Under the pieces are notes generated by a model. The model was not told the origin of the DNA. It made no database searches and was given only the letters and a program-made list of their open reading frames with translations. Source: Coleophoma eucalyptorum (lineage: Eukaryota > Ascomycota > Leotiomycetes > Helotiales > Dermateaceae). From it: 64,000 nt of DNA. Location: contig JALRME010000016.1 of the NCBI GenBank assembly GCA_026120035.1, positions 558,001 to 622,000 of the forward strand, written 5' to 3'. Positions 59,526 through 64,000 of this stretch are shown here, piece after piece; position 1 is the stretch's first letter; the number at the start of each line of letters is the position of its first letter. The position numbers were made by a program, and so were the translations under genes.

Positions 59526-60345
59526 GGGCGAGTTACTTTCGCAAAGCATGTAGCGAGACGGCTTCTGTTCGCTCTTTGCTCGCAACATCAACATCATCAC
59601 AGCCTAGTACTGAGACAAGCGCCGCAGATATCCAGGCAATTAATTAATCTTCAGTCTTTCAATTGGAGTTACCGGACAACACACTGGGAAGGAAGTCATT
59701 GGGTAGGGTAGGGAGTTCATTGCGGAGACGATAAGTCATATATGTACCTTCTGCTGGCACAGCGTTTCTCTGCTGCAAGACAAATGGCAGCAGCCACTTT
59801 GCACTCAAGTATTGGTCTATTTTCCACGTGATGTGTTATCGAAGTGGTCTCGTGAGGCCCTCAGCTAATCATTTGAGACCTGCACAAGAACCTATGAGAC
59901 AAAAGAGGCTATCCCGAATCTCTTTTTGAATTTGAATTGTTTCTGAAGAATAAATTTCTATTTTAATTATACCAGTCAAATAACTGTACTACTGTTGCTC
60001 TGTGCATTTTGTCGTGCTGGTTCTTAGGAATCAGGCACTCGCTGACTCGCGTCCATGCCTCTTCGGGCAACTCGGCTCCCGTACAGATCCGTTAAGCTTC
60101 AAGCCAGAGCTGTATGTACTTCAATAATAGACCACCTCAAACGTGCACTTAGAATCAACAAATCCCAACAAACTCTCCATCACGAGCCTACCGCATCAAC
60201 CAAGGACACTCCAATCTCGTCAATCTCATATCTGCCTGCCACTCAAAACGGTTGCCAACCACTGTCCGCGTTGACGCGATCATCTCAACAGGAAGCACAG
60301 TTTACGTCACGGCAGGGCGCTTCCAGTCCCGGACACGACGACGAT
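59526..60345. other. Intergenic/leader region before RPN3
   Basis: An 820-nt gap. The frame of RPN3 is open back to an ATG at 60055, so the right part may be leader or coding. A GTAGGGTAGGG word near 59702 is not a supported regulatory site. Confidence 0.4.
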
Positions 60346-62199
60346 ATGCCTAGCAAGACTCCTCACACAAATGGCAATGAGCCAGTAGAGAATGGGATTA
60401 ATGGCACTAAGGACGTTGAGATGAAGGATGATGCGCAGTCTACTTTGAAGGCCGGAAAGGGAAAGAAGGTTAAGGAAGGCGAGGAAGAGATGACTGTTGT
60501 TGTACCACCTTCAAAGGGCTCAAAGTTATCAGCTGCTCCTACAAAAGATACTGACGGTGACGTTGCAATGGATGGGTCTACGAATGCTGAGGGCGATGAT
60601 CTTGCCGTCAAGATTGATCCCGTTGCTAAGGCAGTAGCCGGTACGCAGACAACACGATACAAGACTCGAGCTGCGGAGAAGCTAACTCTATCGCAGATAT
60701 CAAGGGCAATTTCCCATTATTAGAGAAAGCTGTTGCGTTGTTCGATGCCAGATTCTCTCTTCGAGCTCTAAGATCGATTTCCTCTATTCGCAAACGACTC
60801 ACACCTGATATCCTTGCACAAGTCATCACGGAGACATACCCTTCGACGAATCCTGCAGCACAATCTCTACTCGTAGCCATCGGTCGAGAGAATGCTTCAT
60901 TTACAAAGGCGGGATCCGAGATGGAAATTGACGGCGAGAAGGTTACTAAGGCCGGGAAGAAGGAGCCTAAGGAAATCATCCCCGAGATCGATATCTTTTT
61001 GGGAATCCTTGTCCAGATCTACTATCTTGATAACAAGATCGTGCAGAAGGGAGCAGTCTTCTCGGCACACCTTGCTGAGAGGATACACTCTCTCAACCGA
61101 AGAACCTTGGATTCGCTTTCTGCTCGGGTATACTTCTACTTCTCTCTGTTTGCTGAGCAAACGGCACCATTACCACCATCTCCAGCCTCGCCCGTCATCT
61201 CAATCAGACCAGCTCTTCTCTCTGCCTTGCGAACAGCAGTTCTACGCAAGGACATTGATACCCAATCTACTGTCATTGTCCTCCTCTTGCGAAACTACCT
61301 TTCTACCTCACACATCACACAAGCAGATCTCCTGATCTCACATACTAAATTTCCAGAGAATGCGTCGAATAACCAGGTTGCTCGATACTTGTACTACCTT
61401 GGACGAATTCGAGCCATTCAATTACGATATACCGAGGCACATGAGCATCTGACTGCAGCGACCCGCAAGGCACCCTCTAGCCCAAGCGCCGCAGGATTCT
61501 CACAGACTGCGACAAAGCTGCTTTTGGTTGTCGAGTTGTTGATGGGTGACATTCCTGATCGTGCTACTTTCCGTCTGCCAAGCTTGGAGCGCCCACTTGC
61601 TCCATATTTGCTTCTGGTTCAAGCCGTGCGGGTTGGAAACTTGGAGGAGTTTGAGAAAGCAATCAAGCAACACAGCGAGACATTCCGACGAGATGGTACA
61701 TATACTTTGATTCTCCGCCTACGACAAAATGTTATCAAGACTGGTATTCGAATGATGTCATTGTCATACTCAAGAATCTCCCTCCGAGATATCTGCATAC
61801 GCCTGCACTTGGGGAGCGAGGAGTCCGCTGAATACATTGTTGCAAAGGCCATCAGGGATGGCGTGATAGAGGCATCCTTGGACCGCGAGAAGGGGTTCAT
61901 GAAGAGCAAGGAGATTGGTGATATCTATGCCACCAGGGAGCCAGGAGAGGCGTTCCATGACCGTATTCGAGCCTGTCTATCCCTCCACGATGAAAGCGTA
62001 AAGGTATGTCACAATTTTGTATAACGCACGGCATCTGCTAACTATAAAACTTAAGGCTATGCGATTCCCAATGAACCAACACAGACTCGAACTCAAGAAC
62101 GCACAGGAAGCACGAGAACGCGAGCGCGAGATGGCAAAGGAAATCCAAGATGGGGACTTAGACGAGGATGATCTTGGTGGGGAATTTGAGGGTATGTAA
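60346..62199 (+). CDS. RPN3: 26S proteasome regulatory subunit Rpn3 (PSMD3)
   Basis: Exons 60346..60640, 60697..62003 and 62056..62199 give 581 residues, usual for fungal Rpn3. The body is helical TPR-like (LEKAVALFDARFSLRALRS), followed by the PCI domain at about residues 380-520 (YSRISLRDICIRLHLGSEE, AIRDGVIEASLDREKGFM). It ends with the conserved FHDRIRACLSLHDESVKAMR segment and an acidic tail (GDLDEDDLGGEFEGM). Rpn3 is a non-catalytic lid subunit that helps bind Rpn11 and Sem1. The start MPSKTPHTNG was preferred. An in-frame ATG at 60055 would add 97 Arg/Ser-rich residues not expected in the family. Confidence 0.93.
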
Positions 62200-63025
62200 G
62201 ATCACGATTGGAGCCAATCTGAGCATCGAGATTTGGTGTATAGAAGGTGGGATTGCATCGATGGGTTGGGGATCGGTTTGGCGGCTTCACATATCTTGTC
62301 TTGCTACTTCTAAGGTCTTGATCTGAGGTTCGACTGGTCAGGCAGGATGGGGTGTTTTGACGGTGATTTACCTGAGGTCCACCTCTGCTACATTATTCTT
62401 TTTTCTCCCGCACCGCAATTGCAATGGCATGCATGTATTGGAAGTCGATGTACTTCTTGGGGACATGCTGCGTAAGGTAGTAATCAATTAGACCTTCCTT
62501 TGTACTAAAGAAAGCCTATCTTTTTCCTGAAATGGTGAACTGACCTGTTCCTCCACAATGTTCCTTGTCAAAAATGCAGTGGCATCCTGTGAAACTCAGC
62601 AATTGATAATAAGATTAGAAATGATCGTGAGACTATGGTTGCGCTTCATCACCGAACCAAGCGCAACGCAACATGCCTCACGGATCACGAGCCGCGTCCT
62701 GCCGCCGGAAGGAGACGAGCACGAGCACCCGGACGCGAACATCACAAATCAGCTCTGGATAGACCCGCAATGTAATAGAATCGCGACGGAGTCAACAACC
62801 AGCATAGCATATTTAAAACCTGCAGTAGTTTCCCTTCAAATCATCTGGTAGGTTAAGGAGGCGGAGGGTTGGCGTCCAGCCATTTCCGAATGGTGCTTTA
62901 TCCCTGTAGCCTAAAAAATCGCAGTCGCAATCGCAAGCTTCCCGTCGACGCGCGGGAATGAAAGAGCTGGGAAGCAGAATCGCATCTGTGCCTTAACGTG
63001 TCTGGACGAGGGAGCCCTTGCGAAT
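62200..63025. other. Intergenic region between RPN3 and SAS2-like gene
   Basis: An 826-nt gap between co-oriented genes. A 97-codon plus frame at 62558-62851 has no recognisable motif. Contains the promoter of the acetyltransferase gene. Confidence 0.4.
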
Positions 63026-64000
63026 ATGCCTGGCCTTATAACAACAGCTCATTCGAGACCGCAACCCCATGCTAGACGTGTGTCCAAGACGTCTTCCTCT
63101 TCTTCGGGCATCATGACTACCACAACCAACACGAGCAAGAGCTCGCTGGAGGCCGAGAAGGAAAAGCTGCGCGAGCGCAACATTGAGCAGGTTATCTTTG
63201 GGGATATTGCCTTCAAGGCTTGGTACCCTTCATACTATCCTGCCAGTGTACTGATGGAGGGCGGTAAGAGTAGAGGTGAGGGTGACAGTATCGAGGTTGG
63301 GAAAGGTATTGTGGTTCCCAGGCTCTATGTCTGCAACCGCTGCTTTGCATATGGGAGAGAGGTTATCGAATGGTGGAAACATGTACGCTGTTGTGAGAGG
63401 GAGAATTTGTCAAGGGGTAGAAAGATCTACACTCATGGAGAGGAGGGTGCGTGGACGGTATGGGAGGTTGATGGAAGTGTGGAGACTGTAAGTGATCTTC
63501 CATGGCTTTTGCATGTACTTTTAAGGTGCTTTTTGCTCATTCATGCACAGTTATTCTGTCAGAATCTTTCCCTTTTCGCGAAGTTGTTCCTTGATAACAA
63601 GTCTGTCTTCTTCGACGTGTACTCCTTCAATTACTTTCTCCTCGTCTACACCCCACCATCCAACCCTGCTAAACCCCAGATTGTTGGCTTTTTTTCCAAG
63701 GAAAAGATGTCTTGGGACAACAACAATCTAGCATGTATATTGATATTTCCGCCATGGCAAAAGAAAGGTCTTGGTGCCTTGCTCATGGCCGTATCCTACG
63801 AGATTTCCCGCCGCGAAGGAATTCTAGGAGGCCCCGAGAAGCCGATCTCTGATCTGGGCAGGAAGGGATATAAGAGATACTGGGGCGGCGAGATCGCTCG
63901 GTGGTTGTTGGAGGTCAAGGAAACAGATCGAAAGAAAGGTCGTGGAATGGTGGATGTGGAAAAGATTAGCAAGGAGACGTGGATTGCCGCCGATGATTGC
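63026..64000 (+). CDS. MYST-family histone acetyltransferase, SAS2-like (partial, runs off right edge)
   Basis: Exons 63026..63487 and 63551..>64000 give 304 visible residues. A C2HC zinc finger (CNRCF...WWKHVRCCE) starts near residue 103. The MYST catalytic core follows: LFCQNLSLFAKLFLDNKSVF, GFFSKEKMS, the catalytic-region Cys in NNNLACILIF, the acetyl-CoA loop QKKGLGALL and the general-base Glu in GGPEKPISDLG. No chromodomain precedes the finger, unlike Esa1; together with the divergent QNLSLF region this favours the Sas2 branch, which acetylates H4K16 at silencing boundaries. The 63-nt intron is a multiple of three and stop-free, so the frame reads through it; splicing is inferred because removing it restores the family consensus. 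Confidence 0.9.
   Translation, partial: MPGLITTAHSRPQPHARRVSKTSSSSSGIMTTTTNTSKSSLEAEKEKLRERNIEQVIFGDIAFKAWYPSYYPASVLMEGGKSRGEGDSIEVGKGIVVPRLYVCNRCFAYGREVIEWWKHVRCCERENLSRGRKIYTHGEEGAWTVWEVDGSVETVSDLPWLLHVLLRCFLLIHAQLFCQNLSLFAKLFLDNKSVFFDVYSFNYFLLVYTPPSNPAKPQIVGFFSKEKMSWDNNNLACILIFPPWQKKGLGALLMAVSYEISRREGILGGPEKPISDLGRKGYKRYWGGEIARWLLEVKETDRKKGRGMVDVEKISKETWIAADDC

Noticed and set aside
60055..60345. N-terminal extension of RPN3 from an upstream ATG
   Set aside because: The extra 97 residues are Arg/Ser-rich and unlike Rpn3 starts; the later ATG gives the expected length. It was not fully excluded.

Overview
The window is chromosomal DNA from a filamentous ascomycete (Pezizomycotina). The evidence is short GT-AG introns (46-104 nt) with CTAAC/CTGAC-type branch sites, the standard genetic code, and fungal-specific proteins: a WSC-domain secreted protein, the DASH subunit Spc34, a HeLo-domain cell-death protein and a REB1-like Myb factor. 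The gene style resembles Leotiomycetes, but no marker seen here fixes the class. Strand and intron positions were read by eye. Exon joins were accepted when they restored a continuous family-like protein and a total length divisible by three.

Left arm (1-30 kb): a mitochondrial membrane AAA ATPase cut by the window edge (-); a 3.4-kb gap; an unrecognised 893-aa serine-rich protein (+); a secreted WSC protein with a repetitive glycosylated stalk (-); a delta-12-type fatty acid desaturase (-); a 700-residue coiled-coil protein (-); a small stand-alone SCA7 zinc-finger protein (-); a secreted M28 aminopeptidase with a PA domain (+); a small ABM-fold protein (-); the Golgi tether subunit COG5 (+); and a 1493-aa Myb protein of the REB1/RNA polymerase I terminator type (+).

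Centre (32-49.5 kb): an accessory island that looks like an innate-immunity or regulated-cell-death locus. It holds a HeLo domain fused to a degenerate kinase (MLKL-like layout, -), a kinase with C-terminal ankyrin repeats (+) divergent from it, a helical-domain kinase with intact catalytic motifs (-), and an NLR-type receptor (-) with a TIR/SEFIR-like N-terminus, a NACHT ATPase and at least eight almost identical 33-residue HEAT units. AT-rich DNA with a minisatellite and gene debris separates the receptor from the kinases. I infer, but cannot show, that sensor, kinases and HeLo executioner work together.

Right arm (50-64 kb): a DHA2-type MFS drug transporter (+), then a housekeeping block: SPC34 (-, apparently with a GC-AG intron), an acidic/serine-rich unknown (+), the TFIID/SAGA histone-fold subunit TAF12 (+), the proteasome lid subunit RPN3 (+) and a SAS2-like MYST acetyltransferase cut by the right edge (+). 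No tRNA, rRNA, CRISPR or intact transposon was found.
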